A stretch of DNA of 64,000 nt from Gammaproteobacteria bacterium. GTDB taxonomy: Bacteria > Pseudomonadota > Gammaproteobacteria > Pseudomonadales > Pseudohongiellaceae. The notes beneath the pieces are model-generated. The model worked only from the letters and a program-made list of their open reading frames with translations. It did not search any database and was not told the DNA's origin. Where the stretch lies: positions 124,001-188,000 of the forward strand of contig DUBM01000011.1 of assembly GCA_012960305.1 (NCBI GenBank). The letters are read 5' to 3'. Positions 49,144 through 56,953 of this stretch are shown one piece after another (position 1 is the first letter of the stretch; every line of letters begins with the position of its first letter). The translations under genes were made by a program, and so were the position numbers.

Positions 49144-49265
49144 ATATAAGGGATAACGATTGATTTGGTGGTATTTGACCTGAGTTTTGTCGAAGAGCCA
49201 TCAAATTGATTGGATTCTATTAAGTATATAGTAGAGTTTTATGGTGAAGGCTGGTAAAAGCTAAT

Positions 49266-49290
49266 TTGGCGGAAGAGGCATGCGTCGAAC
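49266..49290 (-). repeat. tRNA-3'-end-like sequence, left copy
   Basis: TTTGGCGGAAG, then GGCA, and GAAC at the end match the right copy at 58006-58030 with few changes. On the minus strand it reads GTTCGACGCATGCCTCTTCC followed by GCCA, which looks like a T-loop, acceptor strand, discriminator G and CCA. No tRNA body is present. Likely an attachment-site scar. Confidence 0.45.
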
Positions 49291-49459
49291 TTCATCAATA
49301 TAACCATATAATACAATGACTTATAACTACCCTTTTCTTCTTCCTTCCCACAGTATCCAACTTGGTACCCAATTCGAAATGGAGAAATAACAGCGTAACT
49401 CCCCTCTTCACTCTATACAAAAACCAAACTACCCTACCCCCCTTTTTCCACACACCGCC

Positions 49460-49488
49460 CAGTCAGCACACCCACCCCCGGGGCATCC
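49460..49488 (+). repeat. 5' part of the dispersed 85-bp element (copy 3, truncated)
   Basis: CAGTCAGCACACCCACCCCC followed by GGGGCATCC. The copy at 59779 has CAGCACACCCACCCCCGGGG at the same place. The hairpin and 3' half are missing and replaced by a C/T tract. Confidence 0.6.
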
Positions 49489-49763
49489 CCCCCTTTTTTT
49501 TTCACCAGATGGGACTCCTACTATCTATGTATTACTAATCTGCTCGAACGATGTGGTAGATTTGGAGAATAAAAAAAGCACTACTCCTTACTTTTATGTA
49601 TGGTGGCCCAGCAATGGGTTGCACTGAGTTGATTGTAGTCATGATATCTCTGCACGTATTTACCCTAACCTCAATTTTATCGCCAAGAGACAGTAATAAT
49701 AAAACTGCGGTATGTTAACTCTGCATCCGCTCATCTCAATAGCCTCTACCGACAGGAATCGTC

Positions 49764-51032
49764 ATGAACTTCGATATACCACAGGACCTGCAAGATTATC
49801 TGCAAGAGCTGGATGAATTCATCGAGCAGGAAATCAAACCCCTGGAGCAGGAAAATGACAATATCCGTTTTTTCGACCACCGTCGTGAGGATGCGCGGAC
49901 CGATTGGGACAAGGACGGCCTGCCTAATGAGCAATGGGAAGCACTGTTGGCCGAAGCCAGAAAGCGGGCCGATGCCGCCGGGCATTATCGCTATCCTCTG
50001 CCAGCGAAGTACGGTGGCAAGAATGGCAGTAATCTGGGCATGGCGATTATCCGGGAACACTTTGCCTCCAAGGGTTTAGGCCTGCATAACGATCTACAGA
50101 ATGAGCATTCCATCGTCGGTAACAATGTCGGCCTACTGTTAATGCTTGCCTATGGTACCGAAGCGCAACAGGAAGAATGGCTGCCCTTGATGTTGGAGGC
50201 CAAACGCAAATTTGCCTTCGGCATTACCGAGCCGAATCACGGTTCAGATGCCACCCATATGGAAACAACCGCGGTGCGCGAGGGCGACGACTGGCGCATT
50301 AACGGTGAGAAGACCTGGAATACCGGTATCCATACTGCACCCTATGACATGGTGATGGCGCGTACCAGCGGTGTAGCAGGTGATGGCCACGGCATTACTG
50401 CATTCCTGGTTCCCACCGATGCGAATGGCTTCAAGGTGGAAGAGTACCTGTGGACCTTTAATATGCCCACCGATCACGCCCGTGTTTCATTAACTGATGT
50501 TTTGGTGGATGAGTCGGCGGTGTTCGGAGGCGAGGGGCTTGGCTTGCAAGTCGTGCAACATTTCTTTAACGAAAATCGTATTCGCCAGGCGGCGTCGAGT
50601 CTGGGTGCGGCGCAATATTGCATCAACGAATCAGTGGACTATGCTCAGAAGCGGGCACCGTTCGGTAAACCGCTGGCGGTGAATCAAGGTATCCAGTTTC
50701 CGCTGGTGGAGTTGCAGACCCAATGCGAGATGCTGCGGGCACTGATACACAAGACGGCCTGGCAGATGGATACCATCGGCAACTTCGCCGTTTCCGATAA
50801 AGTGTCCATGTGTAATTACTGGGCAAATCGCCTATGTTGCGAGGCGGCCGATCGCGCAATGCAGGTGCACGGCGGTCTTGGTTACTCCCGTCACAAACCA
50901 TTCGAGCACATCTACCGTCATCACCGTCGTTACCGTATCACCGAGGGCGCCGAGGAGATTCAAATGCGCCGAATCGGCGGTTACATGTTTGGCTTTATGA
51001 ACCAGCGAGTGCCAAAAGGCGTGAAGGAATAG
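49764..51032 (+). CDS. acyl-CoA dehydrogenase, ACAD10/11-like
   Basis: 422 residues, FAD flavoenzyme. The N-terminal domain starts FDIPQDLQDYLQELDEFIEQ. The middle sheet shows FGITEPNHGSDATHMETTA near residue 154, and the C-terminal domain shows the catalytic region HRRYRITEGAEEIQMRRIGG near 388. GC content is visibly higher than that of neighbours to the left. The downstream gene, six bases away, encodes an APH-like kinase. These two activities are fused in human ACAD10/11 and act together in 4-hydroxy-acid breakdown in bacteria, so a role in hydroxyacyl-CoA catabolism is likely rather than plain fatty-acid oxidation. Confidence 0.9.
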   Translation: MNFDIPQDLQDYLQELDEFIEQEIKPLEQENDNIRFFDHRREDARTDWDKDGLPNEQWEALLAEARKRADAAGHYRYPLPAKYGGKNGSNLGMAIIREHFASKGLGLHNDLQNEHSIVGNNVGLLLMLAYGTEAQQEEWLPLMLEAKRKFAFGITEPNHGSDATHMETTAVREGDDWRINGEKTWNTGIHTAPYDMVMARTSGVAGDGHGITAFLVPTDANGFKVEEYLWTFNMPTDHARVSLTDVLVDESAVFGGEGLGLQVVQHFFNENRIRQAASSLGAAQYCINESVDYAQKRAPFGKPLAVNQGIQFPLVELQTQCEMLRALIHKTAWQMDTIGNFAVSDKVSMCNYWANRLCCEAADRAMQVHGGLGYSRHKPFEHIYRHHRRYRITEGAEEIQMRRIGGYMFGFMNQRVPKGVKE

Positions 51033-51038
51033 TCGACA

Positions 51039-52502
51039 GTGTCAGAAAGCAGCGACCAGTCCATCGATGACGCCAACCCCGAAACCGATGGGAAATTCGA
51101 AGCCAGGCTGGAAGCAGTACTGATCCACCAACTGCCCGGCTGCGAGTCACTAATTTCCACAGAACGCCTGTCAGGCGGCGCCAGTCAGGAAACCTACCGG
51201 CTACTGATCAAAGACACAGATTCCCCGTCAGGCCAACGTAAACTGGCTATACGGCGTGCCACTGGTGGCGTGAAGACTTCGACCTCAGAGCTGGGTTATC
51301 CCGGCATCGCCACGGAGGCGATGCTGATGCAATATGCCAGAGCGGCCGGTGTACCGGAGCCGGAAATCTATTATGTGTTGACCGAAACCGATGGCCTGGG
51401 TGAAGGATTCATCATGGAGTGGTTGGAAGGGGAAGCCCTGGGTGCCAGGATAGTTCGCTCGAAACAATTCGACGCGATACGACCCACCCTCGCCTACGAA
51501 TGCGGTAAGGCCATGGCACGGATTCATAACATTGATCTGGGAGCCACGGGTCTGGCCCAGGAATTGACGGTGATACCGCCAGCTAATTTTGTCCAGCAGA
51601 CCTGGGGCCGATACCGGGGGTTCGACACAGCACAACCCATGATCGATTACACTGCTCGATGGTTACTGGATAATCTCCCAGACAATGTCGACAGCTGCTT
51701 GGTACACAGCGATTTCCGCAACGGCAATTTTCTCTTAACGAAAACTGGTATCACTGCTGTGCTGGATTGGGAACTAGCCCACATCGGTGACCCCATGCGC
51801 GACCTTGGCTGGATCTGCACCCGCTCCTGGCGTTTTGGTGGTGCAGCACCGGTGGGTGGATTTGGCGAATACAGGGATTTGTTCAGAGGCTACGAAGAGG
51901 AATCCGGCCGCGTTGTGGACCCTGCACATGTCAGATTCTGGGAAGTATTCGGTTCGTTCTGGTGGTCAGTGGGTTGCTTGGGCATGGCGCAGCAGTATCG
52001 CAGTGGGCCTGATCGCACCGTAGAGCGTCCCGCCATCGGCAGGCGCTCATCGGAATGCCAAGTGGATTGCGTCAACCTGCTGATCCCCGGTGAAGTAGCT
52101 CTAATCTCGATGCCAATCTCAAGCGAGACCGAAGAGCTGCCGCGCGCAGACGAACTACTCAGTAGCGTGCGAGACTACCTGCTTCAGGAAGTGATGGAGG
52201 CGACCACAGGCAGACTCAATTTCCTCGCCCGGGTGGCGGCGAATTCCCTAGACATTGTGCAAAGGGAAATGGCCATTGACTCAGAGCATTTGGCGCAGGA
52301 AGAGAGCCGACTGCAACAATTCTTTGATAGTGAAGACAACCTGTTTAATCTGCGTTGGCGCTTGGTGCAGGGGTTGCGTGATGGGAGTATTGAATTGGAC
52401 AACCATGAGTTGCAGGCACATCTTCGACAGACGGTGGTGAATCGGGTCGCTATTGATCAACCTGGTTATGCTGGATTCAAGCAGGCAACAGGAGATGAAT
52501 GA
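51039..52502 (+). CDS. APH-like kinase fused to C-terminal DUF6285
   Basis: 487 residues. The kinase part has RLSGGASQETYRLLI near residue 43, FIMEWLEGEALGARI near 127, the catalytic loop CLVHSDFRNGNFLL near 224, and the metal-binding Asp in AVLDWELAHIGDPMRDL near 241. The last 110 residues (from PRADELLSSVRDYLLQEV) resemble DUF6285, which often follows such kinases. It starts at GTG 51039 after AAGGAA and is coupled to the acyl-CoA dehydrogenase. In related systems the kinase phosphorylates a 4-hydroxyacyl-CoA. It is unlikely to act on aminoglycosides. High GC, as its partner. Confidence 0.85.
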   Translation: MSESSDQSIDDANPETDGKFEARLEAVLIHQLPGCESLISTERLSGGASQETYRLLIKDTDSPSGQRKLAIRRATGGVKTSTSELGYPGIATEAMLMQYARAAGVPEPEIYYVLTETDGLGEGFIMEWLEGEALGARIVRSKQFDAIRPTLAYECGKAMARIHNIDLGATGLAQELTVIPPANFVQQTWGRYRGFDTAQPMIDYTARWLLDNLPDNVDSCLVHSDFRNGNFLLTKTGITAVLDWELAHIGDPMRDLGWICTRSWRFGGAAPVGGFGEYRDLFRGYEEESGRVVDPAHVRFWEVFGSFWWSVGCLGMAQQYRSGPDRTVERPAIGRRSSECQVDCVNLLIPGEVALISMPISSETEELPRADELLSSVRDYLLQEVMEATTGRLNFLARVAANSLDIVQREMAIDSEHLAQEESRLQQFFDSEDNLFNLRWRLVQGLRDGSIELDNHELQAHLRQTVVNRVAIDQPGYAGFKQATGDE

Positions 52503-52565
52503 GATACCTGCATCAACTTAGACGTAAAGGCGGCTACTATTGAGCCCTCATCGAGGCGCTAATGA

Positions 52566-52724
52566 ATAAACGTCCCATCCGCATTACCTCAGTATTCGGC
52601 ACTCATTGATAACGGTACATATACTGCTGCTGAGTTGGCTGTTGCTGATCATAGCTTAAATACCACCAATATTGATCTAATTGGACTGTCAACATTAGGG
52701 ATAGAGTACATACCTTATGGGTAA
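52566..52724 (+). pseudogene. C-terminal remnant, unidentified surface-type protein
   Basis: Open for 53 codons between TGA and TAA without a start. It reads PQYSALIDNGTYTAAELAVA, then DHSLNTTNIDLIGLSTLG, then IEYIPYG. The Asn/Thr/Gly-rich, strand-like composition suggests an extracellular repeat protein. The family is unknown. Confidence 0.3.
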
Positions 52725-52785
52725 CTTTTTCTCAGAAACGTACGCTTAATCCAATTCTGATCTTTCTTTTACTTGTGAGGTGAGT

Positions 52786-52863
52786 ATGGTAGATCAATTA
52801 AATGAGCAGATTTGGAAGGAAAAAGGCCTTTATCCTTCGCGAGATAAAAATGGAATATTATAA
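52786..52863 (+). CDS. very short ORF with good ribosome-binding site
   Basis: 25 codons, MVDQLNEQIWKEKGLYPSRD and five more residues, with GAGGTGAGT just before the ATG. It has no known family. It could be a peptide, a leader for the ligase 118 bp downstream, or the start of a truncated gene. I list it because the start signal is better than average for this region. Confidence 0.2.
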   Translation: MVDQLNEQIWKEKGLYPSRDKNGIL

Positions 52864-52981
52864 TGAGAAGCCAGCTACAAGAATAAAGAAGAATCGATTA
52901 AAGATAAAAGGTAGCCTCTTTAGGGCGCCCCATATTTTCCCTATGACTACCGTTAGAATTATATTTGGTATTAAATAGTTT

Positions 52982-54517
52982 ATGTTCCCAGGCAAATATG
53001 CATTAGAAAATGCTGATCAAGCAGCACTCATCATGGCAGAAACTGGTGAATCAGTGTCATATGCCGAACTTGAGTTGCGCTCCAACCAACTTGCGCATCT
53101 ACTAAGAAAGCACGGGCTCAAGCGGCTGGACCACTATGCAATATTTATGGAGAATAACCTCAGATTTATAGAAGCTTGCAGTGCCGGTGAACGCTCCGGT
53201 CTCTATTACACCTGCATTAATTCCTATCTCAAAGCCGATGAACTGGCTTACATTGTCAATAACAGCGAAGCGAAAATCATCATCACGTCAGCAGCAAAAG
53301 AGCCGGTCGTGCAAGAGGCCCTGATTGATTGTCCCAATGTTTCTCTCTGCCTCGTAGTTGATGGAACCGAAGAAAATAGTAGGGGTGTAAACTACCAATA
53401 CGCTATAGAACAATTCCCCAAAACCCCGATTACGGATGAGTATCTTGGCCGAAGTATGCTGTATTCATCTGGCACCACGGGCCGTCCCAAAGGTGTGATT
53501 GGCCCTCTTCCTGAAGAACCTCCGACGGAAACCCTGCCAGTTTCAGATTTTCTGCATGAACTTTGGCATTACCGACCTGGTATGGTTTATTTGTCACCGG
53601 CACCACTCTATCACGCTGCTCCGCTGTCGGCTGTGTCGCTAACGATACGCTGCGGGGGAACAGTAATCATTATGAAACGATTCGATCCGGAGCTTTATTT
53701 AGAGCTAGTGAAGAAATACAGCGCCACGCATAGCCAACTCGTTCCTACCATGTTTAGCCGGATGCTAAAACTACCGCAGGAGATACGAGACAAAAGCGAT
53801 GTATCATCTCTTGAGATAGCCATTCACGCAGCTGCTCCCTGCCCGGTGCAGGTGAAAGAAGAAATGATCAACTGGTGGGGCCCCATTGTTCATGAGTATT
53901 ACGGGGCAACGGAAGCACTCGGTTTTACAGCATGCAACAGCGAAGAATGGCTCTCCCACAGAGGAACGGTTGGGAAAATAATGTTAGGTGAACTTCACAT
54001 TCTCGATGAAGAAGGAAAAGATTTACCTCAGGGTATCCCCGGAGAAATATGGTTTAAGACAGCGAATGAATTTTCGTACTTCAATGATGTTGAAGCAACA
54101 GCTGCAGCAACATCTGCGGATGGCTCCATGAGTACAGTGGGCGATATTGGATACCTGGATGAAGACGGTTTCCTTTATCTGACAGATCGCGCAACATTCA
54201 TGATTATCTCTGGCGGGGTAAACATCTATCCTCAGGAAACCGAAAATTTACTTATTACGCACCCGAAGGTCGCCGACGCAGCAGTATTTGGCGTGCCGAA
54301 TGTCGACCTCGGTGAAGAAGTTAAAGCGGTGATTCAACCGATTACTGATGTTGCACCAGGGGATGACCTGGCCCGGGAATTGATGAATTTTTGCCTGACA
54401 CAACTGTCACGCCAGAAGTGTCCACGATCAATTGATTTTGAAACCAAATTACCCAGATTACCCACTGGCAAGCTATACAAGAGACTGCTCAGAGACAAAT
54501 ATTGGGCGAAGTCTTAG
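52982..54517 (+). CDS. AMP-forming acyl-CoA synthetase
   Basis: 511 residues, ANL superfamily. Start FPGKYALENADQAALIMAET; A3 loop MLYSSGTTGRPKGVIG near residue 159; A5 HEYYGATEALGFTACNS near 303; A7/A8 GDIGYLDEDGFLYLTDRATF near 386-405; catalytic Lys in LPTGKLYKRLLRDKYW at the very end. The YYxCINSYLKADEL segment is shared by aliphatic and bile-acid/steroid-type ligases. It is on the same strand as the acyl-CoA dehydrogenase and APH-like kinase and could supply their CoA ester substrate. That link is inference, because the GC content and the 479-bp gap separate it. Confidence 0.87.
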   Translation: MFPGKYALENADQAALIMAETGESVSYAELELRSNQLAHLLRKHGLKRLDHYAIFMENNLRFIEACSAGERSGLYYTCINSYLKADELAYIVNNSEAKIIITSAAKEPVVQEALIDCPNVSLCLVVDGTEENSRGVNYQYAIEQFPKTPITDEYLGRSMLYSSGTTGRPKGVIGPLPEEPPTETLPVSDFLHELWHYRPGMVYLSPAPLYHAAPLSAVSLTIRCGGTVIIMKRFDPELYLELVKKYSATHSQLVPTMFSRMLKLPQEIRDKSDVSSLEIAIHAAAPCPVQVKEEMINWWGPIVHEYYGATEALGFTACNSEEWLSHRGTVGKIMLGELHILDEEGKDLPQGIPGEIWFKTANEFSYFNDVEATAAATSADGSMSTVGDIGYLDEDGFLYLTDRATFMIISGGVNIYPQETENLLITHPKVADAAVFGVPNVDLGEEVKAVIQPITDVAPGDDLARELMNFCLTQLSRQKCPRSIDFETKLPRLPTGKLYKRLLRDKYWAKS

Positions 54518-54651
54518 GCTGACTGCTTAAAACTATTAAGCGATGACGTTCAGTGCACAGAGCATATCTTCCCAGGTGCGGAAATGATATTGCTCTACTG
54601 TGGTCCGCACAGTTGACTTAAATATTCCGTATCCCACCGTGCATACTCTTC

Positions 54652-55219
54652 TCAGTAAAATTGTTCCTGGCCTCGAGCCTGAGCGAGTACGGATTCGGGA
54701 ATTGCATCTCCGACTACGATTCCCTGTAGCTCTGCCTTGGTGAAGTAATAGCGGGCGTTCATCATTTCATCCACTGATCGAAGGCCGTAACGAGCTTCGA
54801 CCGTAGGATCAGGGTTCGCTAAGTTGTCGGCGGAGTTGTCAAACCACCAGGTCACATGCATCTTCGCGCCGGGCGGAACGAATCTTGGTACTTTGTACTC
54901 ATAGTGGAATTGCCAGTTGAAGTCGTAGTCGAGTACCCAGAGGAGGGTTTCCAGCTCGTCTACCCCTAGAAGTTGCAATTCAAGCTTGACGGCTTTTCCG
55001 CGATAGTGAGAATGGGGGGCCAAGCGCAAGCAGGAGAATGTCTTCCTGGATCGTGTGCTTGTGAGTCGCCATATAGTTGGGATCGCCTGGTGGAATCACA
55101 ATGTCAGTGTTCATTGGAATCGTGTTTTGAACTACGTAATCGATTACATCACCCGGCTCATGGAAGAGGAAACCACCGGCGGTGTTATCTTCCACTGATG
55201 AACAAACTACTAACAACAA
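54652..55219 (-). pseudogene. copper type II monooxygenase C-terminal remnant, frameshifted
   Basis: Two overlapping minus-strand frames form one domain. The upstream part reads NTDIVIPPGDPNYMATHKHT and QEDILLLALGP. The downstream part reads APHSHYRGKAVKLELQLL, then DFNWQFHYEYKVPRF and VTWWFDNSADNLANPDP. These are motifs of ascorbate-type copper monooxygenases (IPPGDPNY, PHMHLRG, WFDNSADNPxNPDP). A run of six G at 55014-55019 (+ strand) breaks the frame; five would restore LGPHSHYRG. The N-terminal domains are missing. The 5' end collides with a signal-peptide mini-ORF on the + strand at 55198. Confidence 0.75.
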
Positions 55220-55254
55220 TAACCCTACTCTGCTTTTGTGTTGCTGCTAACTAG
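55198..55254 (+). other. orphan signal-peptide mini-ORF, copy 2
   Basis: MNKLLTTITLLCFCVAAN then TAG, 18 codons. The first 35 bases are nearly identical to the mini-ORF at 63628 and similar to that at 43423. It ends exactly where a mature secreted protein would begin, so the peptide is a signal without cargo. No terminator or gene follows on this strand. Confidence 0.55.
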
Positions 55255-55363
55255 CCGAAATAAATTTGCGGTAAGGAGTCTAGCCAACCAAGAAATAGGT
55301 TGATGAGTTGCGGTGGACGGTGATAAACCAACCCTTCTATCGATTCAACCTAGCTCCGGGTTG

Positions 55364-56608
55364 TTAGTTGATCACCACCGTCGCTTGCATCTCAGGATGC
55401 AGCGCGCAGAAGATCTGATAGTTGCCCGGCTCATTGAAAGAAATTTCGTAGGTGCCACCAGTACCCAGCACTCCGCTATCAAACTCGCCGGGACGAGGAT
55501 TAATGGACGAACCAGCCGTTACTGTATGGGGTACTCCGTCAGCGTTACCGAACCGGATGGTTTCACCCACGTTGGCCTCAACACTGCCAAAGCTGAAGTT
55601 CATGATCGGTGCAGCCACTGCGTCTCCATAGCTTATAGTACGGATCTCGAGTAGCTCTCCTGGCGAGGAAGCGAGGGGCCATACGCTGGGATTGAACATG
55701 GAGAATACCCCACCCTGGGGATCGAATTCGGGTACCACGTAAGTATGCATCATCCAACTCGGCATCACCGGCACGAAGACACCACCGCCCGCCGCACACT
55801 CCTCAGGAGTTGCGCTTGTTGCGGTTACCTCGACCTCATCACTGACGTCGTTTGCGTTTTCTACGGTCCCACCGGCACAGGTATTGTGGTGCACATGCCA
55901 ATTGTCAAGATCACCCGCGAAGGCGTCGGGATGTTTCTCACTGAGCGCAAGATTAAACACTGCGCCCACAGGCCGGAAACCGTCTTCTCCCATAAATTTG
56001 TCCTCATCGCAGTATCCTATGTCGGGCCTAGGAATCCGTTCACCACCTTCTTTAGCAAACAGGATCATTTGGGGTCGATCGGGATTGAATCCCATGCCAG
56101 CCCCAGGGTCTGTCACATGGATTCCCATGTTCGCGGTCTGGGCTGAGGATACGTTAAGACCTGCCGCGCAGGCATCGTCAAGTGTCTCGTACTGCAAGAC
56201 TGCAGCCTCGACCCGAGCGAGCTGGCCAAGCAATTCTCCGAGTGTGTCGCGGTCCATTTCAAGGTAGTCGGGGATTTCACCACCCGCATCGTAGATCGCT
56301 TTGAGCTCGACATAGGAACACTCTTGGGCGAGCTGCTGACATCGAACCTGGCGGCCTAAAGGCCCCTCGATAAGGGTTGCCACAATGTCTTCGCCCTGAC
56401 GTTGATATACGTAGCGGCTGAATCCGTAAGCTCCTAATGGCTCGTCTGGAGTGACATCAGGCAGCGATCGATCATTTGGAGGACTTACCAGTTCGGCGAC
56501 CTGTGCCGCGTAGTCAGGAAGAACGACTTCTTGTTGAGGGTCGGTGGTCTCCGAGCAAGCGGGTATAGTTAAAGCCACTACCATCGCGCTTCTTATCAAT
56601 CGTCGCAT
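55364..56608 (-). CDS. lipoprotein with C-terminal cupredoxin (blue copper) domain
   Basis: 414 residues from the ATG at 56608, which follows GGAAGG. The signal ends in a lipobox-like TIPAC near residue 18, so a periplasmic lipoprotein is likely. The central 250 residues hold Cys pairs and a His-rich segment (DLDNWHVHHNTCAGG). The last 100 residues form a plastocyanin-like domain: FSFGSVEANVGETIRFGNAD, GVPHTVTAG with the first Cu His, and YQIFCALHPEMQATVVIN with Cys, His and Met ligands. Probably electron transfer or copper handling. The longer frame to 56689 adds an integrase remnant and is not part of the original gene. Confidence 0.8.
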   Translation of the reverse strand: MRRLIRSAMVVALTIPACSETTDPQQEVVLPDYAAQVAELVSPPNDRSLPDVTPDEPLGAYGFSRYVYQRQGEDIVATLIEGPLGRQVRCQQLAQECSYVELKAIYDAGGEIPDYLEMDRDTLGELLGQLARVEAAVLQYETLDDACAAGLNVSSAQTANMGIHVTDPGAGMGFNPDRPQMILFAKEGGERIPRPDIGYCDEDKFMGEDGFRPVGAVFNLALSEKHPDAFAGDLDNWHVHHNTCAGGTVENANDVSDEVEVTATSATPEECAAGGGVFVPVMPSWMMHTYVVPEFDPQGGVFSMFNPSVWPLASSPGELLEIRTISYGDAVAAPIMNFSFGSVEANVGETIRFGNADGVPHTVTAGSSINPRPGEFDSGVLGTGGTYEISFNEPGNYQIFCALHPEMQATVVIN

Positions 56609-56689
56609 ACTTCCTTCCCACAGTTTATATGTTTTAGGTTGAGGCTTAGCTTGCTTGACAGCTGTGGCGGTTAGCTTTTGCTTTTGCAT
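56609..56689 (-). pseudogene. first 27 codons of a P4-type tyrosine integrase
   Basis: QKQKLTATAVKQAKPQPKTY then KLWEG is the start of the DUF4102 arm-binding domain of P4-like integrases (typical pattern: KLTDTAVRNAKPKDKPYKL.DG). It keeps its ATG and a GAGG ribosome-binding site upstream, then runs in frame straight into the lipoprotein ATG at 56608. The rest of the integrase (about 370 residues) is missing. This is evidence for a former integrative element. Confidence 0.65.
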
Positions 56690-56797
56690 ACCAAAATCCT
56701 CTAGGTTGACGGCATCTCATTTTGAAATAGGCCGGATACCGTCAAATATCTTGGATTCAGAAAGAGGTGCGTGGAGTTCAATAGAGTTAGTATACAC

Positions 56798-56823
56798 AAA
56801 AAAGCCCTAAACTATAGGGCTTT
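56798..56823 (-). terminator. intrinsic terminator, minus strand
   Basis: A perfect 9-bp stem, AAAGCCCTA (56801-56809) with TAGGGCTTT (56815-56823), loop AACTA. On the minus strand GGGCTTTTTT follows, a good Rho-independent terminator for the gene at 56954-57901. Confidence 0.75.
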
Positions 56824-56953
56824 GAGGACTTCTGTGGAGTTCTCCAGAGTTTACTGGAGTAGTATTTGGTGGACATCTTATCAGAAAATTGGAACCCTTA
56901 TATTACAACCCTCCTGGAGTGGAAGAAGCAGCTTCAAGCCTTAGCAGCTTAAC

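Larger units (their letters stand above)
49144..49763. other. 620-bp gap: junction of accessory DNA
   Basis: No gene is seen here. It holds a tRNA-3'-end-like sequence at 49266-49290 and a partial copy of the 85-bp element at 49460-49488, followed by a 9-10 T homopolymer. Composition is unusually C/T-rich between 49330 and 49500. The high-GC acyl-CoA dehydrogenase begins right after the gap, so this looks like the left junction of an inserted segment. Confidence 0.45.
52503..52981. other. gap with a coding-like fragment
   Basis: 479 bp, AT-richer than the gene pair to its left. It holds a coding-like remnant (52566-52724) and a short ORF with a good ribosome-binding site (52786-52863). No other structure is seen. 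The promoter of the acyl-CoA ligase should be near 52930-52970. Confidence 0.35.

Noticed and set aside
51039..52502. Aminoglycoside resistance gene
   Set aside because: The kinase fold is shared, but the coupling to an acyl-CoA dehydrogenase and the DUF6285 tail point to acyl-CoA metabolism.
49345..56620. Shared 15-mer CTTCCTTCCCACAGT at 49.35 and 56.61 kb as a second integrase scar
   Set aside because: The 15-base match lies in pyrimidine-rich sequence, and the flanks do not extend the similarity or encode integrase residues on the left side. Chance is likely.
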